Assembly: GCA_036346255.1 (NCBI GenBank)
Contig: JAYEVH010000093.1
Span: 1-64,000 of the forward strand
Direction: 5' to 3'
DNA: 64,000 nt
From: Ampelocalamus luodianensis
Lineage: Eukaryota; Streptophyta; Magnoliopsida; Poales; Poaceae
The translations under genes and the position numbers were made by a program. The notes below the pieces were generated by a model. The model was not told the DNA's origin, searched no databases, and saw only the letters and a list, made by a program, of their open reading frames with translations. Below, one piece after another: positions 46,742-59,206 of the stretch (positions are counted from its first letter, which is position 1; each line of letters begins with the position of its first letter).

Positions 46742-49625
46742 TTACATGTTGGGACCACCAGACTGGTCGCTACGTGATGGAGATCCGACTTCCATTTCTT
46801 CAGCAACTTTCTCTCTGAGAGGTTTTACTTCCTCGAGAAGTTTTGTTGCTTCACTTTCAGAGCAGTCGAAGTCATCTTCCACAGCTTTAAGACTAATAGA
46901 GGGGTCGGAAGCCTTTAGTTTTGCTAAAGCAACACTAACTCCATTCATGATAGCTTCCTTCATTGTCTTAACATGGTTCTCTCGGAAGAGTGTTATTACC
47001 TCCTTGAGATCTTCAAGTTGATGGCGAGAAAATTGATTCTCTGAAGGATCTCTTAGAATAGGCGATTGTGTTCCCGACCCGTGTCGAAGAGCATCTTGTT
47101 CAGAGCCTTGACTTTGTCTTCAAGACTCCGATCGAGTTCAGCCCCTTGGTCACGCTCAAACTTGAGGGTTTTCTCCGCTCGTTCAAGCGCTTGATTTTTA
47201 CGCACGAGTGGATAAAAAGAAATTAATATAATCTTTACAATTGGAGTTATGGAATACTGGTTAAGTCTACGACCAGTTACCTTTGATTTTCTTCTCACAA
47301 GAGTCGAAAACCTCCTTTTGTCTAGTCATCGCATGCTCGATCGACCGGTCTTTACCCTGATTTTCTTCCCTCAGTTTTATTGTTATGGCTTCTTTGGACA
47401 CGATCTCTTTTTTAATTTTCTCTAAATCTATCAAATATGATAGGAAGAGAAGGTTAAGTTACAAGAGAGAAACAAGATGATAAAATTTAGGAAGTCAAAC
47501 TAAAAGAGAAATATTCTTACTTCTCAGATCGGAGTGTTTCTGCTCCAAAGATCTTATTCGCTGGGTTAGTCCTCCGACCACAGCATATTTCTCGACCATG
47601 TGCTACAAAAACAAAAATCCCTTTCTTTGATAAGTTTTCAAAGAAACTTCAAAAGAAAGAGTTGTAAGGATGGTCGTAGAACACTTACCTGAATTGCCAT
47701 ATCATTATATTCGGAAAAGATTGCATCTGGACCAATCTCAGCTTGATGGTCCAATATCTTTCCCCAGGCTTAATCAAGTTCCTTATCCTCGATAAATCAG
47801 GGAGAAAAAGGGAATTTGTTATCTTGAGAAGCATTTCCAGGAGGAGGTGGAACCTGATGAGGATCTCTGGAGATGACTACCTCTGGAGAAGGAGTAAGTA
47901 TTACTAGAGGATCCTAAGCAGATGCTGAAACCTACTCGGGGACTTCTTTTACTACTTCATCCTTGACAGCTTTAGCTTTAGGAGTATCCTGATCAGGAAC
48001 CTTCACGACCACCTCTTCCTCAGGAACCTTTTCCTGAGGGGTGCTCTGGTCGGACACGACTGGAATACCAGAAGATCTAAAAAAAGGGGGAGAGAGAAGG
48101 TAAGGAAGATCCAAGGTATGTATATATACGACTTTTTTTTAATATATATACCTGGTCGTTTTTCTGAATTTACCCTTGTAACGCATCGAAGCAAAGTTCG
48201 TTGCGCTAGCCTTCCTCTTCTTCTCAACCGATTTCACTAGTTCTAAATCGGTAGGGTTGACTAGATCTTGCACATCCACTGATCGGAAATCAGAAGCGAT
48301 ATCCGCGACCATTTGGTCGAGGTCCCTGATCGCCGGATCAGTGGATGTAGATTCGTCAACCTCCAAAGCGAGAGTCCTGAGGCGCTTGGTGGGTCCTCAG
48401 TGACCTTGCTGGAAGGTATGATAACCGCCTAAATTCATCATCAAAGATAGTTAGACGATGAACATAATTTGTCCAAAATATTATTTATGTTCGGTCACCG
48501 ACCTCTGGAAGGCTGACATCCTGTGTGGTCGAAGGGGAGATCGGATCATCAATTGGCTCACATCTTTCAGTGGCCTCGTTGATTCTCAACTCGACCGACT
48601 ACACATCAAAGAGGATTTATGGTATATCGATCAGAAATAATATGTACGACAATAAGCAGCGGTTGATATTCTTACCTTAAGTATTTCAATTCTCTCTTCA
48701 AATGAAAGCACCGCTAAGATTCGGGGGAAACTAGCTTTGTCGCCAGGCTCTCCGACGCAGATCATTTTGATCCGGCTTCTAATCTCATCAGAAGATAGAG
48801 CTGTAAAGGTAAAATGAAAGATTTAAGGATACAGAAATAATCAACTGAGATGGGTAAACTGGTCGAAATCATTAATGGCTTACCATCTTTGGAATCTCTG
48901 GTCGTATCATCACGACCAATGTACCAGAGCATCCGGTGTGCTCGAGCCTTCAAAGGACTAACCCGGCGTGTAGAAAAATCTTTTACTACATGCCAAGATA
49001 TTAGACCCTTGACACTAAGAAGCTTGATTGCTTCGGTCCATTTCTTTATGTTTCCCTCTTTTTTCTGTAGAGGAGCGCCATCTCGGATTCTCGACCGCCT
49101 TCTTACCAGAATAATAAAGGTTGTCTTTCTTCGTGATCTTCATATAGAATCAGCTTTTCTTCCACGACGACCACGAAGATTTTGAGTACATAAAAATATA
49201 CTCATCGACTTTTCCGTCATGAAGGCGCAGGTGCATTCTCCAGGCGTCCCAATCGTCTTCCCGAACTTTGTCATCCTGTAGTAGTACCTGAATAGATCTA
49301 GATCTGCTGGAATCCCCAAGTACGCTTCGCAGAGGTAGATAAAGATACTGAGATTGGCGATAGCATTGGGAGCAAGATTCACCAATTCAACTCCATAAAA
49401 TTCCAAAACTTTGGGAAGAAAGGAGTGAATTGGTAGCCTAAATCCGCATTCAATATATGCAAGAAAAACATGAATTTCTCCATCTTCACTACTCGGGGAA
49501 TGTTCCCCAACTGCAGATCTCCAAGAAATCAGATCCTTGTTGGGAAGCATCCCGGTCTTCTCTAGGTTCTCTAACTTCTTCTCACTCAAGTCGGAAACCG
49601 ACCAGTTGGTGATTTGGTTCGACAT
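46742..49625 (-). CDS. Antisense multi-exon accessory gene (Transposase_28-like)
   Basis: The start Met at 49625 opens MSNQITNWSVSDLSEKKLEN, followed by GEIHVFLAYIECGFRLPIHS and LPKVLEFYGVELVNLAPNAI. This resembles PF04195 (Transposase_28, 'putative gypsy type transposon'). Canonical GT-AG introns on the minus strand fit at 48801-48883, 48599-48675, 48077-48151, 47603-47688, 47428-47520, and one with donor at 47280. Middle exons are acidic (KVPDQDTPKAKAVKDEVVKE); the last two are charged, coiled-coil-like (ALERAEKTLKFERDQGAELD), ending GGPNM at 46742. Exon 1 has one frameshift near 49260 and a tga near 49153 where CTGG would be expected. Its function is unknown. Confidence 0.65.
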
Positions 49626-49954
49626 GATCAGATTGCTTTTTTGGGTGAAGAAAGCAAAGGAGGTCGGAGGCAGTTTTTACTCGGGAGATGAAGAAAGAAA
49701 GGAGGAAGTGAAAAAACCCTAAGTCTACAAAGGGGTTTTATAAGCTTCATAATTTCTAACCGTAATAAGAAGAAGATAAGAGTAAAAATCCAACGGACGC
49801 CAAAACTCTTCAATTCCCAAGGCAACGTTCTCAACTTTAAAGTGAATACAAACCGCTTCAAATGCCCTTGCATTTAAATGAGCGTCAGCCCTATACGACT
49901 TCATCGGAAGAAAAGTGTTCACACGACCTATTCATTTAAAGTTCGGGGGCTAGC

Positions 49955-50631
49955 TGACCAGGATTAAAACCTCTATATATTATTTTTAATATATAAAAGA
50001 CCATACGTCTTCGTGGTCGAAACCCCTAAGGTGCACAACCTCACTGGTCGTAGAGATTCCAGAGATTACATAATGGGTACCCTGGTCGGAAGAAGGCCTA
50101 AGCCAAGCTCCCGACCAGGAGAACTGCTCGTAAAAGGTATGAACTGATACTTGGAACAGATTTCAGGTATATTATCTACCGTATGATGAATGGAGCACGT
50201 GTATATTCCATGCCATACGACGTATCTTATCTAGACACACCAACAAACAACCTCCATGCGGTTATATGTCTCATAGACATACAACCGCCGAACGGTTGAT
50301 TACGTATCAACCGTCACTTGACTCCGACCAGACGCAACGCTTCGCATCAGACGTCTTCTCCAAAAGTAACTGCCGCCTCTTCGAGGGCTATTTAAAGATG
50401 GAACCTGGACGGATCAAGGGAGAGGAAGAAAAAAGACAGAGCCATCAGACTAAAGCACAAGCCGTAGATTCGTGTGATAGGTCTGAGATTGTAAGTGAAC
50501 AAGCAATGTTCTTAGAGCATACCCTGTAAAACCCAGTTCATATTAATAAAGAGCAGTCCCATTATTTCCTTAGATTTCCCACGTCACTTTCTCCTTTTCT
50601 TTTCGTAAGATCGACGTCTTGATCGTCGACA
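49955..50631 (+). repeat. 3' LTR of the Tat-lineage element
   Basis: 677 bp, tgaccaggatt to gatcgtcgaca, highly similar to 38824-39498. TATA-like ctatttaaag lies at 50388-50397. Confidence 0.92.
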
Positions 50632-50859
50632 CCTCTCCTAACAGAACAGGAGAGATACCTCTGAGCCCCTCAAAGTGGTCGAATAAATAAAAGTACATGG
50701 CTATAACACTGGTGATCGAAGAGTTCGACCACATAAGGTTATCCGACACTCGATCGAGAAAGTATTGAGCAGTCCATGGATGACTTAATATCTCACCTAG
50801 AATTCAACCAGATATCGTGAGGCAAATGGAGAATACAGAGTAGGTCGTTCAGTTCGACC

Positions 50860-51090
50860 AGATATAGATTGGTCGTACACAATCATGAACTGGTCATACA
50901 GAGATACGAGCTGGTCATACATAGTCACAAACTGGTCGTATGGAGATACGAGCTGGTCGTAGACTGGTCAAACATAATTACAGAGTGGTCAAAACCTGGT
51001 CATAAGGAGCTATGAACTGGTCATGACTAAATACAAACTGGTTGTATAGAGATATGGGCTAATCGTAAGTGATAAGGACCTGGTCGTAGA
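50860..51090 (+). promoter_or_regulatory. Short tandem repeats in the copia LTR U3
   Basis: About ten degenerate 19-22-bp units with ctggtcgta or ctggtcata followed by gagatac or a related spacer lie about 190-420 bp upstream of the TATA box. Related, more decayed copies lie in the minus-strand copia LTR at 12640-12840. Tandem U3 motifs often act as enhancers, but that is inference here. Confidence 0.55.
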
Positions 51091-51277
51091 TCATATTGCA
51101 TTAAGATTCGTCTGATATAATTTGTGTGTATTCGGGAATCGTTATGTCCTACTAGGTACCACTAACGACTCGTGATCGGAAAAGGTTTCCGAGTCACAAT
51201 CGAACTACACATGAATCTACATGGTCACACACTTAACGGGTTGGAACAAAACGTGTTCGGATAGGACCCGTCATGAG

Positions 51278-51291
51278 CACTATATAAGGAG
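51278..51291 (+). promoter_or_regulatory. TATA box of the expanded copia LTR
   Basis: cactatataaggag; the core tatataagg is at 51281-51289, downstream of the U3 repeats. Confidence 0.6.
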
Positions 51292-51739
51292 ATACTTGAG
51301 GCTATTAGGAGAGAGACGAGACACGTAAGTTGCTCCACCAAAACCCTAGCCGCCATCTTCTCGAAAGAGCATCGTCGTGCGACTTGGTGCTAGCACACCG
51401 ACGCTCGGTCTTCCTTCCCTGGACGTGTGGATAACGTATAGGCGCTACTGCGGTTGCTGTTGTGTTTGAGGATGATCCGTGGTCTTCATAAGGAACTGCA
51501 GAGGTTGCTGGAGAAGACGATCGACTACAACCACTACATTGACGTGTTCGACGTTGGACGATCGACTACGACCACTTCAACGACGCGCTCTATATTGGAT
51601 CGATATGCTCCAACTCTTCTTCCGCTACACTGCGCGTCTGGTGGTAAATGATCTATGATCTCTTGCTTGCATGGCTTCCTGGTTTATGTGGTAGAATTTT
51701 TTGAATTGGCTGCTAGCGTAGCCTACCTGTATCCCTTCA

Positions 51740-51822
51740 TGGAGGCCATCGGCCTCTTCCCCTATAAGAAAGAGAATATGCAAGTATTTTAAGCCTTTTT
51801 GACATGATCTAGAGAGCTCCAT
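51740..51822. other. Short flank between copia LTR and solo gypsy LTR
   Basis: It begins tggaggccatcggcctc, possibly a decayed primer-binding site of the copia element. It ends in the solo-LTR target site tccat (51818-51822). Confidence 0.35.
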
Positions 51823-54800
51823 TGTCAGACCCCAAATTTGTAACTCGAGACCCACTATGTATATTTGTGTCATTCCCTGGATCAGTAGCTAGCATACACA
51901 GTTACATTATTGGTTCAAACACATATCATGAAAATGTAAAGCTATTGTATAATATTAAACAAAGTATAAATATATCTTACGACTTTTGACTTGCAGAATG
52001 GTCAGACAAGCCAAATACCTTTTAGAGAACAACAACGGAAGTAGAATCAAAGTGAAACACGTGGAACCCTCACGATATACCCACTGGCAATCGGGGGGCT
52101 CGCGACCTAGTTCTTGGCATTCTTGATCTTCAGTTTTGTCTAGTGCTCATAATTGTCCATATAGCCTTCTTTTATGCTTACTGACAAAGAATATAAATAA
52201 CGAGCATGAGTACACAACCGTACTCACAAGCCAACATACAATGCAATTATTATATATGTAAGGCTAATCAAGGGAGGTTCATGGTTCTTTTATTTGCGTA
52301 AAGCCACTTATTGAAATAGATTATGTAGTAGTAAATCCTGAGACTTAGCATTTTAACTAACACAAGTTTTATAAGCTGAGTTTTTGTTATAAGTACTAGT
52401 GGAGATTCTATCTCATATACCATTGAGTGGCTCCATCCACTCAATGCTCAAGTCATATCCCGTACTTATCACTGATCTCCGACCAAGTCATCTCAAATAT
52501 TTGGTTTTCAGCCTAGCTTTTCATTCCACCCACAAATTGTTTTATAAAAATGAAAGCTAGATTAAGCAAGTTCTCAGCATCGCTCTTGACCATGAGCATG
52601 GCTATCTAGATAGTTTTTTTACTCTATAGAGTTCATACACTTTACCCACAGGAGATATTTCAACTTATAATGCCCCCGACACACTTCCATAGGTGTGCGG
52701 CTAAGTTGATTAACACAAGGTTTTTACAATGTCCCACCTCATCACAATTTCACGCCGCTAAGTATCACCTCCTTGGGCCGCACCCCCGGGAGGTCTCCCT
52801 TTTGTGTCGTGTAAATCGATGACTCCCTTACCCTTTGCATACTCCACACACCCACCAATGGTGATGTTGCGAGATGACAGACAAATTAGTTAGCCAGGTC
52901 GTAGGTGTTATAGACTTGTGGTTGCATTGTTTTTACATGAGAGATCATTACAAGATTCGGTCCTTAATTGACTTAGGCGGTACATCCACATACCTACTCT
53001 CTCAAGTGCACCCGACACCATCCATTCTTTCCAGCTACCCGAGTCTAAATCTGTTTTTCAGGTTTTATTTTATTTTTAAACATAACCTTTCTAGCCAACA
53101 TATATACTAGCCAGGCTCCAGCCTCAACTGCCCAATATCATTTTCAAAGATTTTTAATGATATCGGGCAAATTACTGCCTAAATGACAATATATCTAAGC
53201 AAGACTAAGTATGACACTTAGATGCAGACTTATTAACTAGTATGTTAACCATTAATTCTAGGGTGACAAGGATAATGTCCAAGTTCAAAGATTGGAAGTC
53301 TATACACAATTATTGTTAAGACATTAACTATGAGCTAGACCAATATAGTTGTATAAATCATAGTAATACAATTTCATAATTTAAAATGACATAATTACAA
53401 AAAGTAGGTGCAATATGATTAAAGTGTTGACTCGCCTTGCTCAATATTTTGATAATCATCCGTTCAATGTGCTGATAATCGTCAATGTTTTGACAATCTT
53501 GTTTCTGCTTAGACTCGGACTGCTGTTCCATCATAGCTTTAGATTCTATCTATGTAGAATACGATTGAATCTAGGAACGACTGAAAGTAACCAAATGAAA
53601 TCCAATAAATCCAAAGATATTCAAACTAAATGAAACACTTCAGATGAAAGCAAACATACCTATTAGCATCTTGAAAGAAGGGAGTACTTCAGGTGAGACC
53701 AAAACATACTCATCTGGAGTTGATGAAGGAATTACTGCACACAAAGTATATCCAAAGGAGTCGATGAAGGAAATAATGCAGATGAATTATATTCAAAGGA
53801 GTTGATGAAGGAAATACTACAGACGAATTATATTCAAAGGAGTTGATGAAGGAAATACTGCAGACGAAAGTAAATAGATCCAAACTACATTCATTTGGTC
53901 TAGGGTCATGGCTTTGGGTTGATAGTCGACTTAGGGTTATGCAATTGTTTTGATCCGGAGTGAGGGCGAGAGGGATTAGCTCTCGGGAATTCCGCTGGTG
54001 TAGAAAGTGTTGAATCTAACTGAGAGGGAGAGAATATTCATACGAATATCCCTCGTCAGTTTACTTAGATGGGATAAGTCACCCAGCTAGATAGGATCCT
54101 TTGATCCAACTTCGGATCAGGAATTGAACTTATACTGTGAGCTGATAGCGATGGATGTAAGCTAGAGCCTAGGTGATGTTTGTTTGGTGGATGAACTTCT
54201 ATCATCTACATGGGTCAGGTGAGACCTACGTGTGGGTGCGAGGTTCGCATAGGGTAGACATATGTCTCACTGACACATGGGACCTAGCTCATTTAATAGT
54301 TTATCTTATCGATTCATATTTATCAAGAAAATTCCATGAGCCTTAGCTGGAACTTCCGAGCATGGGCTAGACATTAGCCTTTCTTGTTTAGTGAGTAATT
54401 AACCTAGTTTATTTTATTAACATTTATCCAATGGGAGATCTTACATGGCTTGGACTCGCAGTTTAGTTTTTATTTGCCATTAAGATCTAATTATAGGTGA
54501 AGTGTACTTGTCATATATTAAACTCAACCTAAAATACTAGGTTGATTTTGTAGCTACAACATCTTCTAATGACTAGTTATAGCTAAGTAGGTTACTGCTA
54601 CGTAAGGACTTATGTGTTTCCATCTACCTGCTTCTTGCTCAGTGATGTCCCTATCAGCTTTGGTTCTGATCAACTAGCACGTGGTTATGACATAGCTACT
54701 GCTAACGACCTAGGGCTCAATAGTCATTCATACATTAGTGATGCCTTATTAGCTTTTTATTAAGGTGTATTACTATTATTTGTTAATCGAACTAATGAGG

Positions 54801-56967
54801 GCCGCTATTATTGATATCTTGGCCAGGTTTGACACATCTAAGCTTAACAACTGACGATCAACTATGATCACTCCTATACCATTACTGGCTTCAAAACTTA
54901 AACATAAGTGATCCTATATGTCACACTATAGGGTTATGGTTTGAGGTCAACTATATTTACCATATCGCTGGGACATGGAATACCACCTTATCTACGCATA
55001 TCATTATTTTTGGGTTATCAGCACAATAGTGGCCTAGGGTCCATGGGTTAGTGACATTTATATAATATTATTATTCTGCTGGTTTGGCTCTCCATCAAGT
55101 GATTTACTAGTTAAACTAATCAACATGCAATTAGTAATGGTTTAGGACCTCCTTGGTAACTAGGCACTTTTAAACACGAATTTATATTTGGCTTAAACCC
55201 TAACTTATATGATCTACTGATCATTAACCGGGTTGTGTTATTTATTATAACAAATGGCTTAGGGTCATCATGCCATTTGAGGTAACTGCATATTTAATAC
55301 GACTCCTTATTAATTTGCTCTTTAAACTTAACTGCCAATTACTCAAGTTTGTCTTTCCAATTTATATGGTAACACCTCAATGAGTATTTCAAATTAATCC
55401 CTAAGTATTTTAAATTACTTGCTAACTAACCTACTAATTGACTTCTAATTAACATCTACTGATATGGGGCTCACTACTAGTTACTATTTCCTCAAAACAC
55501 TACTGGTCATTTACCCTAACAAATGGACCCTACTGCTAGCCCCCCATACACAACACATGGAGTGAGGTAGGCACAGAGAGCTACTGAGGGAAGGGCCCAC
55601 TTGCCATACGCAGAGAGTGTTACACAAGGGGACACAAAGAGAGTAAAGAAGGAGCTGAACAGAGGAGGGCATAAGGGCAGCTCGGCCTTACTCGCCGGTG
55701 GCAAGGCGGTGGCGGGGAGGATGCAGCAACCCCAAAAATGGGTTGCCTAGGGGGAGTTGATCTTATTGGTGGTGGCGGAGCGGCTTAAGGCGGACGATGG
55801 CGGCCGCGAGAGGGAGCACGGCGCCCGGCCGTGGAGGGGAAACATGGCGACGGTGGCAGAGAGGGAGAGGGGAGGAGCTAGGGGAAGCATGAGCACCGTC
55901 CGGGTGTGGGGGACCCTCTGGGGTGGTTGGTGGCGGCCGGTAGAAGCCAAGGTGGCCTGGCGACAGAGACGCAAGGCGGCGTAGCGGTGCTGACGTGACG
56001 ACGGCGCTGCGGTGAAGAACAACCGAAGTGGGTGGTAGGGGGGCTAGAGGGGAGTGTGGGGGTGCTCTGGGAGACAGGGATCGTGAAGGGCTTACCAGAA
56101 GAGGCACGGCAGCGAAAATGGCGGTTGTAGCCAGGACCAGGGAAGAAGAAGGTTCCATCGGGTTCCTGTGAATGCAGGAAGAAATTGAGTGAGGGGATTG
56201 ATTAAGTGGTCATGGGAACACAATTTTATGCGAGTAGTTGGGGGAAGAAGGGTCTCAGGTTGGCCGGAACGGCGGGGAGGGTGCTGTGGCGACGCGGACG
56301 AAGTTGGAGCTCACGCTCCCTTTAGGTTTTCTTTTTGCTGAAGATGAGGGGAGGAGAAGAGTGGCAAGGGTGGCTCGGGGATGGCTTTATAGCCGAAGGA
56401 GCGATGAGCTCGGAGATGGCAGCAACAATGGCAGCAATAGCATGGGCGCGTGCTGGCGGAATGGACAGCGACATGGGCGCGCGCACGGGCGGAAGAGGCA
56501 ATGTGATGGCTTGAGCGATGATGTAACCCTTGCATGGCTACGACGTGGTTTGCTCTTCCAGAGAGTGTTGACGGGAGAGATTGAGAAATCAGAAGCGGCG
56601 AGGGGTAGCGTTCGGTTTGGCCGGCATGGGCAGCATCGCTTGGTGTTGATGCTATCTTGTGAAGCAGGCAGGGAGGGAGAAGGAGAGGCTGTGGGTGGGC
56701 CAAGGAGGATATGGTGATGGTGCTGGTGCTCTGAGATGGTTGGGTTGCAGCACAAAGGCTTGATTGATTCGGCCGAAGGAACAATGGAAAGGAAAAGAAA
56801 AAGAAAAGGTTTATTGGGTTTCTATAATTTTCCTCTCGTGTCGACAAAAGAAAATGCAATCCCAATAGCTCTAAAAATTACAGGCAAACAGAACGACAAC
56901 AGCTAACATACAATTTTTTTAAAAAAATCCTGTATTTTTTATATTCAGGCACTTTTGGGATGTTACA
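51823..56967 (-). mobile_element. Solo gypsy LTR, about 5.15 kb
   Basis: Read on the minus strand it starts tgtaacatcccaaaagtgcc and ends ggggtctgaca. Flanks tccat (51818-51822) and tcctt (56968-56972) match at four of five bases, consistent with an aged TSD. No gag-pol motif lies inside. A GC-rich block at 55500-56760 carries overlapping ORFs on both strands without known domains. Similar termini and layout are found in the LTR at 58177. Solo LTRs arise by recombination between the two LTRs of one element. Confidence 0.7.
53716..53885. repeat. 41-bp tandem repeat, four units
   Basis: Units start at 53716, 53757, 53798 and 53839; each begins ggagtygatgaaggaa and contains ctgcagac-like and attatattcaaa blocks. 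The last unit is modified at its end. Confidence 0.9.
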
Positions 56968-58176
56968 TCCTTGTACGATGTATCCAACCTTGTTCCAAAG
57001 CACGGGAATCTCATCTCAAGTTTTTTTTGTTTCATAAGATTATCAAGTGATCATACATAAATATTTGGAGAGCAGGCAAAATCATCTATAAAACCACATC
57101 AAATTGAATCAATCCTTTGAATTTTGTAAAGAAATTTCTAAAATTTGTGTACAAATTGAAAGGAGTGCGATGCAAATAGTTTAGGTGTTAAAAATAGGGG
57201 TAGTAGTCTTTTTGCCTCAAATCATCACTTTTAGAGTTTTGAGAGCCAATCTCCTACCAAGCACTTTCATCAACCAACTCCAGATTATCAGAGGAGTGGA
57301 TCATCTGAGAATCAGGAGTTAGGAGCTGAAAAATAAGGAGCGGAACCCTACCAAACAGGCCCTTAATCGGTCCGAGCTTTGCTCCAAGCTCGACAGCCAA
57401 CTCAGGCTTGCTCGAGCTCGGCTCAAGATAGTGGCGTACGCAGGATAAAAATGGAGGGGATGCCAGTGGGACAAAGTTACCATGAGGTGAGCTAACATAT
57501 ACACATTTAAATATCATGTGTAATCCAAATTGATACATAAATTATGATGAACAAAGTTAAAATGAGAAATACATTAAAAGTTTGTTTGTGTTATCCATTC
57601 TCAGCCGTAATCTATGTGGATGGGCCGGGAATTTGAACTAAAATCCTGGTCCATCCATATGGATGAGCAGCGATTTGGTCCAACCAAACAAGTTCTAAAT
57701 GTAGTACTTTAATAATGGATAATACATTTTGAAAACCTAGAAATATACACAAGTAGCAATCCTAAGAACAAAATTAACTAAATTTGTAATGCAAATAATG
57801 ACAAAGGTACTGAGAAGGTACCAAAGGTGCGGCGAGCGGAACCGGTGCTCCAACCCCCTCGCGCCCCTATAGTGCGTTCGCCACTGGCTCAAGATTGTAT
57901 TGAGCTCGAGCCTGGCTTTTTGGCTCACTCGAGCTCGGCTCATTTACAACCATACTCATAGTGTTGTTTCCTTTGCTATATGCCATTTTGATTTCTTTTC
58001 TCCTATTTCTCACATACTTCTTTTCTTTTTCACTTTTCAGACATGAAATCCCCATCTTGCCCTTGGTGTGTGTTTATTTGCATCTGATTGGACCAAATAG
58101 ACAAGACCTTGAACTCAACTGAAACGGACTCATGCACATTCAAGCGCCCGTTCGAGAGGTTGATGAGCATCGCGAA
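56968..58176. other. Unassigned flank with small repeat fragments
   Basis: At 57240-57364 the minus strand starts gggcctgtttggtagggttc, like one end of a small non-autonomous DNA transposon, but no opposite end is seen. At 57573-57700 imperfect inverted ends (agtttgtttg... and ...ccaaacaagttc) resemble a MITE. Two gagctcggctc-rich patches lie at 57390-57425 and 57895-57945. No gene is apparent. Confidence 0.35.
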
Positions 58177-59183
58177 TGTGAGGACCCCGGTTTATTCGGT
58201 TTGTAATGCTTAACCATCCCTTGGTCCTAGCATCACAAATCAGATAAACCAAGCCTCGAGATATGTATACTTCCCAGAATTGCAGTATACACACCCCGTT
58301 ACAAAATCATGCATCAATTTCATCCATACACATAGAGCCGAAGCAAAAGCAACAACTGAAAGACATACTTAATATAAAGAGTTATTACAAAAGAGAGGCC
58401 GACCGGCCAAAAGACATACAACTAGATAAGTACACAGCGGAAGCAAAAGAGCCATAAGATGGCGATAAACAAAAGCCAATCAGTGTGCCTTTAACCCACA
58501 AGGCAACCAACCGGACCGCCAAGCTAATCGTTCCAGACACCGCCATAACAAATCTCACAAAAGTGAGGCCCCTCGAGCTCACCTTCTTCCTCTGCAACAA
58601 AACAATTAAGCTTAGCATCTGAGTACAAAAATTGTTTTGTACTGCAAGGCGACGTGTAAGATAACAGAACTATAATTAACTACATGCAAGCTTTATTTAA
58701 GTGGAGGAGGCTCGGACTTATTTTGACATAAAGCAAGTTTTCTTTGCAATAAGGTAATACATTTAAAAGCAAGTTGGCAATTAAATCTTATTGTTCAAAT
58801 AAAGAGAGACCAATATAATAATAGGTAGATGACATCACAGAAGTGACTAACCCAATAGCCACCACAACAATAGCATGAAGTACCCTTCATACCACCCATG
58901 TCAAGTTTTAAGTTTTTAAAAGGTTGTACTCTAGTTCTTGTGGAAATAACCAGCGTGTCCATAACCTAGGGCGAGGCTATTCGAATAGTTTTAACCTGCA
59001 GGGTGTACCAATGTACCCACGATAGACCGCCTTTCCACCATTACGGTTAGCATACTTCCTTTGGTATGCGAGCACGCTAAGTCTAACAAGGCGTTTTCCA
59101 ATGGGCGATGCTAATTAAGTCACGCAACCCACGGAGAAGGACACATTAGGCAACCTAACAGGACGACTAATGCTCCCTCCCAC

Positions 59184-59206
59184 ACACCACACACACACAC
59201 ATGAAC
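59184..59206. repeat. (AC)n microsatellite
   Basis: caccacacacacacacac run followed by atgaacacaccc. Confidence 0.8.

Larger units (their letters stand above)
38824..50631 (+). mobile_element. Ty3/gypsy Tat-lineage LTR retrotransposon with an antisense accessory gene
   Basis: LTRs of 675 and 677 bp; perfect TSD cctct at 38819-38823 and 50632-50636. The primer-binding region after LTR1, tagcgccgtccgtggggaa, is the form seen in grass Tat-type elements. The order is gag, protease, reverse transcriptase, RNase H, a second RNase H-like domain, integrase, then a 4-kb 3' region with a multi-exon minus-strand gene, and a polypurine tract before LTR2 (gttcgggggctagc, 49941-49954). Most of pol is frameshifted. 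The dual RNase H and extra 3' gene define the lineage call. Confidence 0.9.
7098..51739 (+). mobile_element. Single copia LTR (solo or truncated element) expanded by nested insertions
   Basis: Four blocks, 7098-7274, 11722-11971, 38686-38823 and 50632-51739, join at the TSDs of three insertions into one LTR of about 1.66 kb. It aligns in reverse orientation with the LTRs of the copia element at 11972-38685. Its start is tattggtgatatgccctaga (family consensus inferred to begin TG) and its end is gtatcccttca. After 51739 the sequence tggaggccatcgg may be a degenerate initiator-Met primer-binding site, but no gag follows. Flanking pentamers cagag and tggag do not match well, so solo versus truncated status is open. 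Confidence 0.8.

Noticed and set aside
45700..49954. Possible env-like third ORF of a gypsy element
   Set aside because: No sense-strand ORF with signal peptide or membrane segments; the coding evidence in this interval is on the minus strand and resembles Transposase_28.
55747..56865. Long overlapping ORFs (up to 184 aa) on both strands
   Set aside because: They are in the GC-rich block of a solo LTR. Composition alone keeps frames open; no motif, start context or intron signal supports a gene.
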